Below are positions 35,485-47,000 of a stretch of DNA of 64,000 nt, piece after piece (the first letter of the stretch is position 1; each line of letters opens with the position of its first letter). Under the pieces are notes generated by a model. That model did not search any database, was not told where the DNA came from, and was given only the letters and a program-made list of their open reading frames with translations. This stretch comes from Marthasterias glacialis (lineage: Eukaryota; Echinodermata; Asteroidea; Forcipulatida; Asteriidae), in NCBI GenBank assembly GCA_911728455.2, contig OU452222.1:13034767-13098766 (forward strand), read 5' to 3'. Made by a program: the position numbers and the translations under genes.

Positions 35485-37069
35485 ACCGACCCCTGCTAGT
35501 TCTAGATTAGTACAGTTCCTTCACATGGGGTGTGATATTTTGTTTATCTGACGGTTATACGGCGGCCACATTCTGCCGCAACAAAAAATCTGACAGCCGC
35601 CTCAAAACTTCATTATAAAACCAAGCGACAAAACACAATGTTAAGTAGCGGGAAGAAATAATAAATAATAAAGTTGTTGTAGCTTAAAGTTTTTTTCTTT
35701 ACCTTTGCCTATAAGGGCTACTGACAATGTCATATTTACCTCCAAAATCTCAGTATTCCCCCTAAGAAGCTAATATCCTGGGTCAAGTTAAATGAAAAGG
35801 CATCGGTGTAGGCTCTTTACTGAGTTATTTAAGAGCATAAAATTAAACCCTGGTAATGGACCCAGAATTTGATAAAATGGATTTGATTTTTTCTTTCCTC
35901 AAGTGTTTGCCTTGTTTTCAGGCTTAAAAAAAGCAGGCATCTTCAGTAATGCCATCTTGTATGATGATACCTAAGACATCTTTCTTTGCAGAAAACTGCT
36001 GGCCTTGCCACCCCTTAATTTTTTTAAATATTTCGACTGACCTCATCTTTAATTTCGATTTTATGAATGAAGCGGGCATCCTGACTGACGACATTTCATA
36101 TGACTTGCCTATTGCATATTTCATAGTAAAAATAACCCGCACACATTTGCAATTTTGGGGTAACATTAATGTCATATTTTCCCCACATATTGAAATAATA
36201 GTTCCCTAGATGCAGCTTCTAGTGATTCTCAGACAGCTCACAGAAAAACAGTCAATGAAACATTGTTGTGATTTTTTGGCACAGTTAAACCACTGCATTT
36301 AATTCAACTCTTATTGCCAATTCCAACATGTGCAAAAGGCACTACAAAAGAATTAACTTGTATAAATGGTGTTGTTAATTAAAGACAAAACACAGGGCAG
36401 GATAGGGTTGGTTGAGAGTCATCGCTATACCTCATGTTTATCATAAATGCTATTTTAGTAGATACGACCTTGTTACACAGACATAACGATATATTGGTTT
36501 GATACACTAGGTTGAGCATGGGGGATCAACCGTGTTGAACAGACTGTACATGGAACTCAATAACTTCATCTATTTGTAAAATACAATGGATCATCATAAA
36601 AAAGTGTATAATACGCACAACAGCTCTATGCATTATGCCAAGTGAAATGACATTCTTTAGAATCCCTCAACTACATCTAAATAATCCCCTGATGCAACCA
36701 GAGCATAAGGCCCAAACCATAAAGTATAGACAGTAAGTATTAAAGACCATTCACAATCATCATTGATCAGTATTTCCCCTGGCTGTTGAGCTGAGAGATC
36801 TGGTAAGAATTCAAATTGATGCAGCCTGCAAACTGACAAGAATGCAGCACTCACACAAATGCCTGATGATTCCATCTACACAATCCAAATTGTGACTTGT
36901 TGATGCATGGAGGTCAAGGAAAAAGCTCATAAACGAAACAACATTAACATTTTTGCCAATATTATTTCCTTTATGACAAATCTGAGAGAGGTGGTCACTC
37001 AAAGGAGATGGGTGGTCACTCAAATGAGCAAGTTGGGCTGCCTCACTCTTGGAAGTGCAGGCAGTGCTG
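35485..37069. other. No gene seen
   Basis: AT-rich with short overlapping open frames on both strands (for example 35924-36209), none with a recognisable motif. Confidence 0.45.
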
Positions 37070-37345
37070 TAACTAGGATAAAATCATAGGGGGCACAAGA
37101 GGGCATCATTTGTTTTCTGGGGGGCACTTTTGGCCAATTAAAACTGTCAATAAAGTAGCCCCTTTTCGGTGTTTTCTGATGTGTTAAAGTAAAACAAAAT
37201 ACATTCTGTGTGTAAATAATTCAAAATAGTTCTAAAAACACTGAAACTTCTACGTAAAAGCTCATAAAATGCAACATTTTATTCCGGGGCACAGACATCA
37301 GTTGATGGTGCACATATCCCCCCCGCCCCGGTCTGTGCTCCCCCT
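37070..37345. repeat. Dispersed repeat family R2, copy 2
   Basis: GCTGTAACTAGGATAAAATC leads into GGGGGCAC, AGCCCCTTTTCGGTGTTT, TCTGTGTGTAAATA, AGCTCATAAAATGCAACATTTT and a closing CCCCCCGCCCC. Parallel to 19420-19770. The low complexity of the G/C ends makes the exact limits uncertain. Confidence 0.55.
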
Positions 37346-37359
37346 TAGTAAAGTCATTA

Positions 37360-37680
37360 TTTGCAGGAGGGAAACACTACTCAATGATTTCAGTTGAATC
37401 GTTGATTTCTTAGAGTCAGGAGACATTTAATGCGATCAAACAGCACAAAGATGACAGTGTATCGTGACTGGCCTCCACTGATTTGAGTCTCAATCTCTCT
37501 CAAGGAGCATGTTGCTCAGACAGCTAACTGCTTCAATCTGGAGCTGGGTTATAAAGAATTGACATTATAAGTATAATCTTGAAAAAGAGTAATTTCTTTC
37601 AAACTACAAGGAAATTCATTGATGAGTAGCATCCAAAAGGATTGGATTTGTTGTTAAGAATCTGCATGATATTTTTGAAT
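37360..37680. repeat. Local duplication R4, copy 1
   Basis: Shares TTTCAGTT.GAATC, TAGAGTCA.GAGAC, GTGACTG.CCT, TTGAGTCTC and CTGGAGCTGGGTTATAAAGAAT with 38400-38740 in direct orientation about 1.03 kb away. Non-coding. Confidence 0.8.
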
Positions 37681-38399
37681 AAGCTGTTTTATCTAAGCTT
37701 AATGCAATAATGTTAAATTCCATCCACACACTCCATTATGAAGAGGTCGCTAACAGATCGAGTAGACTCTGACAATAGCCAAGATAGAATTCTAGATGAA
37801 CAAGTAAACTGACCAGACACCATCTTGGAAAAATGACCGTGCTTATGGCAAAATGGGGTCATTTTTAGAGGGCTAGTGTACAACAAATGCACCTGGTTGA
37901 GAGTCAACAACCCCTGGGCCTTGATATTAGACCATTATCAACAAACCATAAAAGCAGTGACCTTCGAATCGTGGATTTAGAGAGAAAATTGTGGTTTTAT
38001 ATTTTATTAATGAAGCTCAGCGCAAGGTCTTTTCTGGTCTATTTTGTGTAGCGCACCCAGCTACAGTCAGTATTATCTATGGTTCCTGGTTCAGGATTAT
38101 AAACTATCACTTTGCAAAATGTAGGTTGTCAGGCTTGGGAAAAACCTGGAAGCCTGGTAATTTAAAAATATCCAGATTAGGATCTTTGTGAAACACAGAG
38201 TTTCCAAGTTCGGACTTTGAAAATTCGAAAAAAGAAAAAAGAAAAAAAAAACTTAAAGCCTTGTAATTCAAGTGTGCTGTTTCAAAAGAAGGTGGCTGAG
38301 GATTTTTGAGAAATGCAGGTTTTCTTCTGTTCAGGCTCAGAAAAACCTGAAAGCCTAGAATGGAGAGAGAGTGGGCCACCCTACTTTGAAACCGGCAGG

Positions 38400-38740
38400 G
38401 GGAAAGACTTTTCAATGTTTTCAGTTAGAATCAGCGATTTCCTAGAGTCACGAGACTATTAATGTGACGGAGATGAAAAAGTGTAGCGTGACTGACCTGG
38501 ACTAATTTGAGTCTCCATATTTTCTGGTTGTCTCAATGAGCATGTCACTCAAACAGCTAACAACATGCATCTGGAGCTGGGTTATAAAGAATAATGTATA
38601 CATTATTTCATTATTTGAAATGTAATCATTATCTGAAACTACTGACAATGACATTGTAAATAAGAAAAATCTTCCAAACTACAAGTAAACCCACTCATAT
38701 GATCCAAAAATATGCAAGTTAAGGATCAATAGCATGGTGT
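38400..38740. repeat. Local duplication R4, copy 2
   Basis: Second copy of the 37360 segment, with small insertions (TATTTTCTGGTTG near 38518). The intervening DNA (37681-38399) has no recognised feature apart from a purine-rich run near 38220. Confidence 0.8.
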
Positions 38741-39484
38741 TATTGCTGGAATTAAAAATCCAGTAGTTTCAAATTATATTTACAGGTTTAAAAGGTCTGA
38801 GACTGGAATCCAACTATTAGGAGGTATGTTGAAAAGATGGCACTTGATGGGAACAGTATCCTAAATATTTCTCCCTTTTCCAAAATCATATCTGACACAA
38901 TTGTACCACCATATTAATCGGCATCATCCCCTGACCTTTGCCATTAGCTGATTGGAAACTGGTTTCACTAGGATTTGAGTTGTTTGGAGAATGAGCGAGT
39001 TGGTTGGAGAACGAATTGACCAAAATGAGCATGAGTTGGTTAAAGCATGGAGGAAGGAATCTCATCCATGTATAGAGTATGAGTTGGTTGGAGTACTATG
39101 ATGAGTTGACCTGTTTCCAGCCAGAAGACAAGGCCATGACTGAAAACAAATATGATCAGCCGACTTTTGGAGACTTTGCATCATTGCAATATTATAATTA
39201 TGGCATTATGCATGTACTCAACAGGCAAATTAAAGAGAAATGTACTGAAGTTGCTTACCGTGTTGATGTTGTAAAAGTTCACTTCCGAATAAGATAGCTC
39301 CTCTTTAACTTCTAGATTATTCTTGTGAGTGGTCAGACCATACCATACATGTAGTGTAAAAACCATACTTTACTTCTGTATAGATCCCTGCCTACACTGC
39401 TGTGCAGTGCTGCTGAACCTGATGACTGCATGGTTTTGCTTTGGGCCTAAAAAGCATCGGTTTGGAGGACAAAAGATGATCATG

Positions 39485-39645
39485 AGTACAGTTAAGGGAA
39501 AGTTTTTGTATCTGACTACCACTTTTTGGATGTATTATGTCAATGTTTATTATCAAAGTTTCCAGATAGGTAAGTATAGAATGATACCTAAATTACTTAT
39601 GGAGTTTAAGTCGCAGATCAGATACAACATTTTAGCTTAATTTTA
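39485..39645. repeat. Dispersed repeat family R3, copy 2
   Basis: Direct counterpart of 24255-24420, including the TTTCCAGATAGGTAAG block that on the plus strand looks like an acceptor and donor close together. Preceded by GGTTTTGCTTTGGGCC...GGTTTGGAGGACA as at the other locus. Flanking 38741-39484 and 39646-40190 show no gene. Confidence 0.75.
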
Positions 39646-40189
39646 TTCATCTGTTTCTTCATCTTTGATTGTTCCTATGTAATTATAAACTGAATTATTC
39701 ATTTTGTTAAACACATTAAATATGTATGATCCGTGGTCCAGCCAATTTGACCTTGAAAATTAATCAAAATGTTGAAATAATTTTTGTAAGATGGCCAAAG
39801 TTATTTACTTCCAAATAAAAATATCAAGCAACAATTACAGAGTACTTAGTGTTAAAAATTATTTTTCAAGCACAAATCACATCAGCACAGAACATCTTCA
39901 AAGCATATGCATTGTTCAAGAGGCCAATCAGCAGCTTGTAATGTTAAACCCTTTAATATTAAGGTACACTTCTATTTCTTCAAATTATAAAAACTTTTAG
40001 TTGGTGTTTTCAGTTTGAAAATATTGCAAAGGCAAACCTCTTTCTGTTTTTAGTTTAAATGCTGCTAATTGCCCTTTCGTCAAATTCATGACTCATCAGT
40101 TGAACTTGCATTGAACTTAATTTTTGTTTGATTGATTTTTAAAAAGACAAAAAAGGTGCATGTGTATTAAAAGAGTGACAACCACAAAC

Positions 40190-40470
40190 AATTATCAAAG
40201 TATGACATTTAGCAATAAATAACATACAAAATAAAGAACATTTAAATAGGTAAGAACATTGTAAGTTGACTGACCCCCTCGAAAATTATTACTGAAATAT
40301 AACATTTAAAAATGAACTAAATAATATTTACAGAACAATTAAGTAACATCCAAAAAGGCAAGAAATATGCGAGAGTAAAGACTGACCCCCTTGACAAATT
40401 ATTTACAGCTATATTTACAGAATAAATAACCCAACAGTAACCTAAAAGGGCAAGGTATTTGTTTCATAAG
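40190..40470. repeat. Short tandem repeat, about 113-bp unit, 2.5 copies
   Basis: Repeats of GACTGACCCCCT(C/T)GA.AAATTATT followed by an AT-rich stretch and TTTACAGAA.AA, at about 40270, 40382 and 40430. It lies just beyond the 3' end of the minus-strand integrase and PHD remnants and could be old 3' non-coding sequence of an element. Confidence 0.5.
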
Positions 40471-40609
40471 AAATACAAAACTTAATTATTTAAAATAAAA
40501 AAGTGATTAAAATAATATAACATAGATGTTTTACGCTGAACTAATTAACTTCTGCACAGCTCCTCTGCTCATCTGAAACAGAAAGGAAGCAAAAAAGCCT
40601 AAGTACACT

Positions 40610-40733
40610 TCAAGCAAAGGAATATGGCAGACTTATCTGAGAAAAGTATGGAGGGCAAAGTGTGACAGGCTTGTGAAACCATTCCTTGCACTGCTGACAC
40701 TGCACCACTCTGTCATCCAGTCCTTCTGATTGC
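40610..40733 (-). pseudogene. PHD-finger-like 3' exon
   Basis: On the minus strand the acceptor CTTCTTTTGCAG is followed by an open exon to TGA at 40610. It reads DDRVVQCQQCKEWFHK, the second half of a PHD-type zinc finger (CxxC, then W-F-H), with a later cysteine spaced more widely than normal. The first zinc ligands would be in an earlier exon that was not found. It follows two integrase remnants on the same strand. PHD fingers occur in some integrase-like transposases (the Ginger type, from memory), so it may be the C-terminus of the intron-bearing integrase. It may instead come from a host gene. Confidence 0.5.
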
Positions 40734-40829
40734 CTGCAAAAGAAGATGTCAACTACTGATATCTGCTATACACCTTCACTTGCAGCTTGCTTAACCTGGG
40801 AATTAACAAAGACAAAAATTGAAGGCATC

Positions 40830-41450
40830 ATGGAAACTATTGTTCGTAAAGTAAAGTCTGAAGCAAAAGCTACCTCCAGTCATTTGCTGTAGAAGTCAAT
40901 GGCAACTATAGTGAACCGTGTTCAAAGGGGCCAGTTATGTCAATCACAATCTTTTGCCACGGCCCTTCTGGAAGTGGTATGGGCTGTAATAGAGTGTTCT
41001 GGTTGCGTGCAGTTTTATCACTTGTTTGCCATGCGTAACAGCTGCAAGTGACATCCTCTACCATACAGTCCATGCAAGGCCACCATATACAGCATTCACA
41101 GAGTCCTTGCTTACATTGTACAGTGCCTTGATGTGCTTCATGAGCGAGGGGGAATTAGATTGCGTTTCATCGTCTCAGGTATCACAAAATGATCACAAGC
41201 ATGAAACAATATCTACAATCCAAAATTCATCAAGAATCATCGAGTATGACTATAATGCTTGCCTAATGTTTTTCTTGTTTGGCCAATCATTATCCAAATA
41301 TTATGAAATCACTTGCTGAAGTGTATCATCGGCTAGAACAGCTTGTTGTAGGTCTGCTTTATCAACTGTAGTAGTCAGTAGAATCACATTAATGGATTGT
41401 ATAATGTCTTCCTTGTCATCATCCTCAATTGATGTATCAGTGTGTTATGG
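40830..41450 (-). pseudogene. Ty3/gypsy-type integrase remnant
   Basis: In minus-strand order: a linker with DLQQAVLADDTLQQVIS as found between RNase H and integrase; an IPPSL segment; an HHCC zinc-binding region (HEAHQG...CSCYA, with the last Cys replaced by Trp); then the core start LQPIPLPEGPWQKIVIDITG with the first catalytic Asp present; then, after a stop and frameshift, AIDFYSK. The rest of the core, including the second Asp and the Glu, is missing. Pieces lie in different frames with several stops, so it is dead. RNase H and reverse transcriptase were not found upstream; the neighbouring Gag-like remnant could belong to it. Confidence 0.8.
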
Positions 41451-41456
41451 TATTAC

Positions 41457-42480
41457 CTTAATATAGTGCTCCCAATCGTCCTGCCGAGTGTCTGATTCAA
41501 CCACTCATCAAGGCCATTTGTCTTGGGTGGTGTGCAGCTGAACTCACACGATGGCAGATACCCCATTGCCGGTACAAGATCTCAGACAGCTTTGGGAAAA
41601 AAAAACATTCAAAGGTTAAGACTAATTGAAGTTGTAAAAAGAGACTGTTTTTTTCCCATCCTAGTTTTTCGTGTGTACAAGTGTATAACACTACCTGGTT
41701 ACAGAATTCTCTCCCATGATCAGAAAGGCAGTCTTTTGGTGCACCATTCCTGCAATGAGAAAAAGTGAGCTGATGTTACACATTGAAATATAAATAGATA
41801 CACACACGAGTTACGTCTTGGAAATGACCCCACCAGCAATAAAAATCTTTTGAGGCACTTTGACACACTCTTGGCATTCTTTCACCGGATCGGCATCACC
41901 GCAGGCCACTTGGTGTAATATTCTGTAGCAGTTAGGACTTATCGATTGCTAGCCTTTGATTCCTTGAATGGGCCAATCAGATTTATACCAATCATCACCC
42001 AGGGCTCGACCACAGGGATGGGTTGAAGTTCAGAGGCAGCAAATTTGATCTTCTCCGTCCCCAGGCATCTGGTGCACTGTTGAATCTACAACAATAACAA
42101 GTAGTTCATTAGAACAAAAAATATTATTTGATGGCAGTGGCAAAAAAATTGCTGTCCATACCAAAGAAAAAGAGACATTACGTTTGTTATATCCCTTTTA
42201 TTCCAGATTACTTTTTGGGGGTATTTAGTTAAGTTTCAGTTACATCTGTCAACACTGTCACATTACTTACCCATTCATTCACATCTTTCACTATAGTTTG
42301 CCAGTAGAACCACACCTCAATCTTTAGATGGGTCTTTTTTGCCCAAAATGACCCCTAAAGGTCGAGTTTTGGCACTCCCAGAAGATATCATTTCATCCCT
42401 TATCAAAGATGACTAGTTGTCTCTCTGCTCCTTTCCAGCTGTAGTAGAAGAGCTCATTGCCAGCAAGTCATTTCAACATC
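41457..42480 (-). pseudogene. Integrase (DDE) sequence interrupted by three GT-AG introns
   Basis: Minus strand, four exons: about 42271-42480 (zinc-binding part with GHFGQK, FYW and VKDVNEW), 41816-42085 (second Cys pair, QPIPVVEPW, first part of the core), 41695-41750 (SDHGREFCNQ with the second catalytic Asp) and 41457-41589 (CHRVSSA, then a frameshift, then NGLDEWLNQT with the catalytic Glu). The introns 42086-42270 (GTAAGT...TTGTTGTAG), 41751-41815 (GTAACT...CATTGCAG) and 41590-41694 (GTAGTG...TCCCAAAG) restore the family reading when removed. Decay: the first catalytic Asp reads Asn (GINLIG), two in-frame stops lie in exon 2, and there are frameshifts. A downstream donor-like GTAATA at 41456 suggests further exons. 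Ginger-like transposase or domesticated gypsy integrase are the alternatives. Confidence 0.75.
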
Positions 42481-42779
42481 GAAAAGTTTTCAAACGAAAC
42501 TTTACCAGTTCAAAAATGAAGTAACTGATTGTCAGCTTAATTGTTATGCAATTTGAAGGTTATTATCACGTGACAGTTCCTCTGCAGTAACACGTCGTCC
42601 TCTGTAGAAAATTGTGGTAAAGTACATTCTAATTGTTTAATTGACTGCTGATGATGGAGAGGCTTGGTATCACCTTGGTATATTAAAGACGAGGATGCGT
42701 TGTTTGAAGGAGATATTACTGGGCTTGTTGACTCTTGGCCTCTGACGGCTTGCCCATTGGCAGCGAGCCATTGAGGTTT

Positions 42780-43660
42780 GAAGGTGCACTTCTGCAGCAT
42801 TTGGTGATGTGCTGTCCTTCCTCGCCACAACTCTGGCAAATGAAAACTCAATGACTAGAAGGTAACTGGTCTATTCTCATTTGTTTAGATGGGCGTGGTG
42901 CTTTAGAAATCTGCTCAACCCTCAGAGCAACATGTAATTGGTTGGCAGTGGCAAGAAATTTTTGCAAACACATTGTGGTCAGTGTTCTGCTGGGAGATCT
43001 GTGCCATGTGCTGGTTTTGATCAAGGAACCTCGTATCAGGTAACAAGGATGAATTCTGCTGGTTGTATAGTGGACTGATCTGCTGTAATTGCTTGGTTTT
43101 TAGCTTGGTTCCAGTCTTTGCAAAAGCTGCCATCCAAGACTGGCATTCCACTTGATAAACTTCAATCTGAAGTTGCCTGAAAGTCATCTCCCTTTGTTTC
43201 ATTGGTGCAAGTATCTGCGTGACCTTCTCGTCTTTAACACCTCTCATGAATTGATGTGTGAGCATGCTGTTTCTGTTTGGAAATGGAGTTGAATTTTCTT
43301 TTATGGTTCTCAGCGTAGCTTCAGGTTCTAAAACAAAGATGCTTTGTACTTTAATGGGAAGTCTCATACGAACATAAAAACTGGCCAGTGAATAATCAGA
43401 CAGGTATATGTCTCCAAACTGTGCCTTAAGTTCAGCAAAAGCGTGGCTAAGAGTTTGATTTACTGGACGGAGATTGAGAACAAGTTTTCTTGCAGTACCA
43501 CCAAAATAACAAACAACGGTAGAAAATTGGAGTTCTGTAGGTATGGATGTGGTTTTGATGCAATATTTCACGTCTCAAGCCCAATATTTGATGGTGATGG
43601 TTGAACCTTGCAGTGGGAATGCCATATGGGAGTTGACCGTAGTAAATGCAAATCTGTTGC
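42780..43660 (-). pseudogene. Gag-like capsid remnant with zinc knuckle
   Basis: A 218-codon minus-strand frame (42915-43571, no ATG start) contains the pattern of PNMA/Ty3-gypsy capsids: a WAWDVKYC start upstream, GGTARKLVLNL, AELKAQFGDIYL, an S-F-Y segment, LTHQFMRGVKDE and a closing MTFRQLQIEV helix. Further along, in another frame (42790-42845), lies CQSCGEEGQHITKCC, a CCHC knuckle with one extra residue before the His. It sits upstream of integrase remnants on the same strand, as gag precedes pol. No initiator, protease or intact frame, so non-functional. Confidence 0.7.
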
Positions 43661-44012
43661 ACATTGTTGGGATGTATTTGGGGACTGTTGTCTCTCTATG
43701 CCTTCTAGTTGTGAAAGCATGCCATCAGTGGTCTCTTGCATGTTGCCAAGATCTCTTGGAAGGGAAAGGTAGCTTGAGGGATGCATCTTGCTTTACTTCA
43801 AGTGGATTGAGGATAGGTTTAATTGAATGTGACGAGATGATCTGTCACCATTTAATGCGATGGATGATGGGAAGAGTTCTTTGTCAGACAGGTGATCTCT
43901 GGAAGTAGTCATTTGGCTTTGAAGCAGACAATCTGGGCTTGCAAAGAACACAGTCCAAAGAGGGATACAAAGAGAACTAATATGCAGGAGAACAAAATGC
44001 AGCAAAATAGCA
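43661..44012. other. Decayed 5' side of the Gag region
   Basis: Minus-strand frames here are broken and low in recognisable content; they may be the Gag N-terminus or leader. No LTR (TG...CA with direct repeat) was found on either side of 40.6-44.0 kb. Confidence 0.35.
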
Positions 44013-47000
44013 AGGTAGTGAATGTCCTTTGACCGAACCATTACGTTTTAAGTCCACCAGAAGAAACAAATTCTTCACAAAAATGTTAGTCCAAGGTTGA
44101 TGATGATGGTGGAAATGTTCCACAAGTCTGTCAGGGGATGGATGAAGAACGCCAAAATCGGCTGATGGGGGCTCGAAGGTCATTCTTGGCACTGGATCCA
44201 GGGTCAGTCACATGTCACCCATCATGTTTGTCAGTCTGGGAACTAGGCGGTCCAAACAAGCCCAGCATTAGGTGGATGGTGCTGGACAATCAGGAGCTCA
44301 GTCAAGGCTTCATGCCCAGCTCACTGTTGCATTAAACAGGGTGGAACTTCTTGGTGAGATCTAGCACTTTCTGGCAATTTTCTGGATCTCAATCATATTA
44401 TAGTAAAACAAACAAAAATAAAAAAAAAGAGCAAAAGTATATCAGCTATAAAAAAACCCCACTATGAATACTAAATGCATATTGGAACACATCGGAACGA
44501 TTAAATGTTTAACACACGAGAAAAATATCTACTTCTAATCTGTTCTTTTGTCTCCAGAACTGTCATGTTCTTTTGTCCCTAGGACTGAGTGACAGATATG
44601 CCTGAATGGATTTCTAAAACTGCGTACTCTACAGCTGTTTGAAACTACAACTAATTAATCCAATTTATGGACACCCAGGAAAAATACCCAAACAATGCCA
44701 AATCAGAAATCAAAATAAACTAGAGGGCTTAAGAGCCACAAGTGTTCAAAGTCAGTTGGAAAAAGCTAGAGTAACTTACAGAGCATCTTGTATTAGCTGT
44801 GTGCAGTCTCGATCTATCTGGATGAAGTACAAACTGCTGGTGTGATCTATGCTATCGTAGCTTTGATTTTGTCAGAGTCGGTGAACAAACGTATATCTCA
44901 GTTCCGAGGTAGGGAATGTCCTTAGACCGAGCCGTTGCATTTTAAGTCCACCAGAAGAAACAAATTCTTCACAAAAATGTTAGTCCAAGGTTGATGATAA
45001 TGGTGGACATGTTCAACAGTTCTGCCAGGGGATGGATGAAGGAGACAAAAATCGGCTGATGGGGGCTCGAAGGTCGTTCTTGGCACTGGATCCAGGGTCA
45101 GTCACATGTCACCCATCATGCGTGTCAGTCTGGGAACTAGGCGGTCCAAACAAGCCCAGCATTATGTGTGTGCTACTGGACAATCAGGAGCTCAGTCAAG
45201 GCTTCATGCCCAGGTCACTGTTGCATTAAACAGGTGGTGGAACTTCTTGGTGAGATCTAGCACTTTCTGGCAATTCTCTGGATTGAAATCATATTATAGT
45301 AAAACAAACAAAAATAAAAAAAAGAGCAAAAGTATATCAGCTATAAAAAAAACCCACTATGAATACTAAATGCATATCGGATCACATCGGAACGATTAAA
45401 TGTTTAACACACGAGAAAAATATCTACTTCTAATCTGTTCTTTTGTCTCCAGAACTGTCATGTTCTTTTGTCCCTAGAACTGAGTGACAGATATGCCTGA
45501 ATGGATTTCTAAAACTGCGTTCTCTACAGCTGTTTGAAACTACAACTAATTAATCCAATTTATGGACACCCAGGAAAAATACCCAAACAATGCCAAATCA
45601 GAAATCAAAATAAACTAGAGGGCTTAAGAGCCACAAGTGTTCAAAGTCAATTGGAAAAAGCTAGAGTAACTTACAGAGCATCTTGTATTAGCTGTGTGCA
45701 GTCTCGATCTATCCGGATGAAGTACAAACTGCTGGTGTGATCTTTGCTATCGTAGCTTTGATTTTGTCAGAGTCGGTGAACAAACGTACATCTCAGTTCC
45801 GAGGTAGTGAATGTCCTTACACCGAGCCGTTGCATTTTAAGTCCACCAGAAGAAACAAATTCTTCACAAAAATGTTAGTCCAAGGTTGATGATGATGGTG
45901 GAAATGTTCAACAGTTTTGTCAGGGGATGGATGAAGACGACAAAAATCGGCTGATGGGGGCTCGAAGGTCGTTCTTGGCACTGGATTGGAGTCAGTCACA
46001 TGTCACCCATCATGTTTGTCAGTCTGGGAACTAGGCGGTCCAAACAAGCCCAGCATTAGGTGGATGCTACTGGACAATCAGGAGCTCAGTCAAGGCTTCA
46101 CGCCAAGGTCACAGTTGCGTTAACCAGGGGTGGAACTTCTACGTGAGATCTAGAACTTTCTGGCAATTCTCTGGATCTCAATCATATTAAAGTAAAACAA
46201 ACAACTCATAAAAAAGGGAGCAAAAGTATATCAGCAATAAATCAAATACTATGAATACTCAAAGCAAATTGTAAAACATCAAAATGATTAAATGTTTAAT
46301 ACCCAAGAGAAAAATCTACTTCTAATTTGTTCTTGTCTCAAGAACTGTCCTGTTCTTTTGTCCCTAGAATTGAGTGGCAGATATGCCTGAATGGATTTCT
46401 AAAACTGGGTACTCTACAGCTGTTTGAAACTACAACTAATTAATCCAATTTATGGACATCGGAGAAAAATACCCAAACAATGCCAAATCGGAAATCAAAA
46501 ACAAACTAGAGGGCTTATGAGCCACAAGAGTTCAGAGTCAATTGGAATAAGCTAGAGTAACTTACAGAGCATCTTGTATTAGCTGTGTGCAGTCTTGATC
46601 TATCTGGATGAAGTACAAACTGCTGGTGTTATCTATGCTATCATAGCTTTGATTTTGTGAGAGTCCGTGAACAAACGTATATCTCAGTTCCGAGGTAGTG
46701 AATGGCCTTTAACCGAGCCGTTACAGTTTAAGTCCACCAGAAGAAAATGACTCTTCACAAAAATGTTAGTCCAAGGTTGATGATGATGGTGGAAATGTTC
46801 AACAGTTCTGCCAGGGGATGGATGAAGAAGAAACAATCGGCTGATGGGGGCTCGAAGGTCAGTCTTGGCACAGGATCCAGGGTCAGTCACCTGTCACCCA
46901 TCATGTTTGTCAGTCTAGGAACTAGGCGGTCCTAACAAGCCCAGCATTAGGTGGATGCTACTGGACAATCAGGAGCTCAGTCAAGGCTCCACGCCCAGGT

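Noticed and set aside
43543-43908. 121-codon plus-strand frame over the Gag region
   Set aside because: Antisense to the Gag-like minus-strand reading; no recognisable motif.
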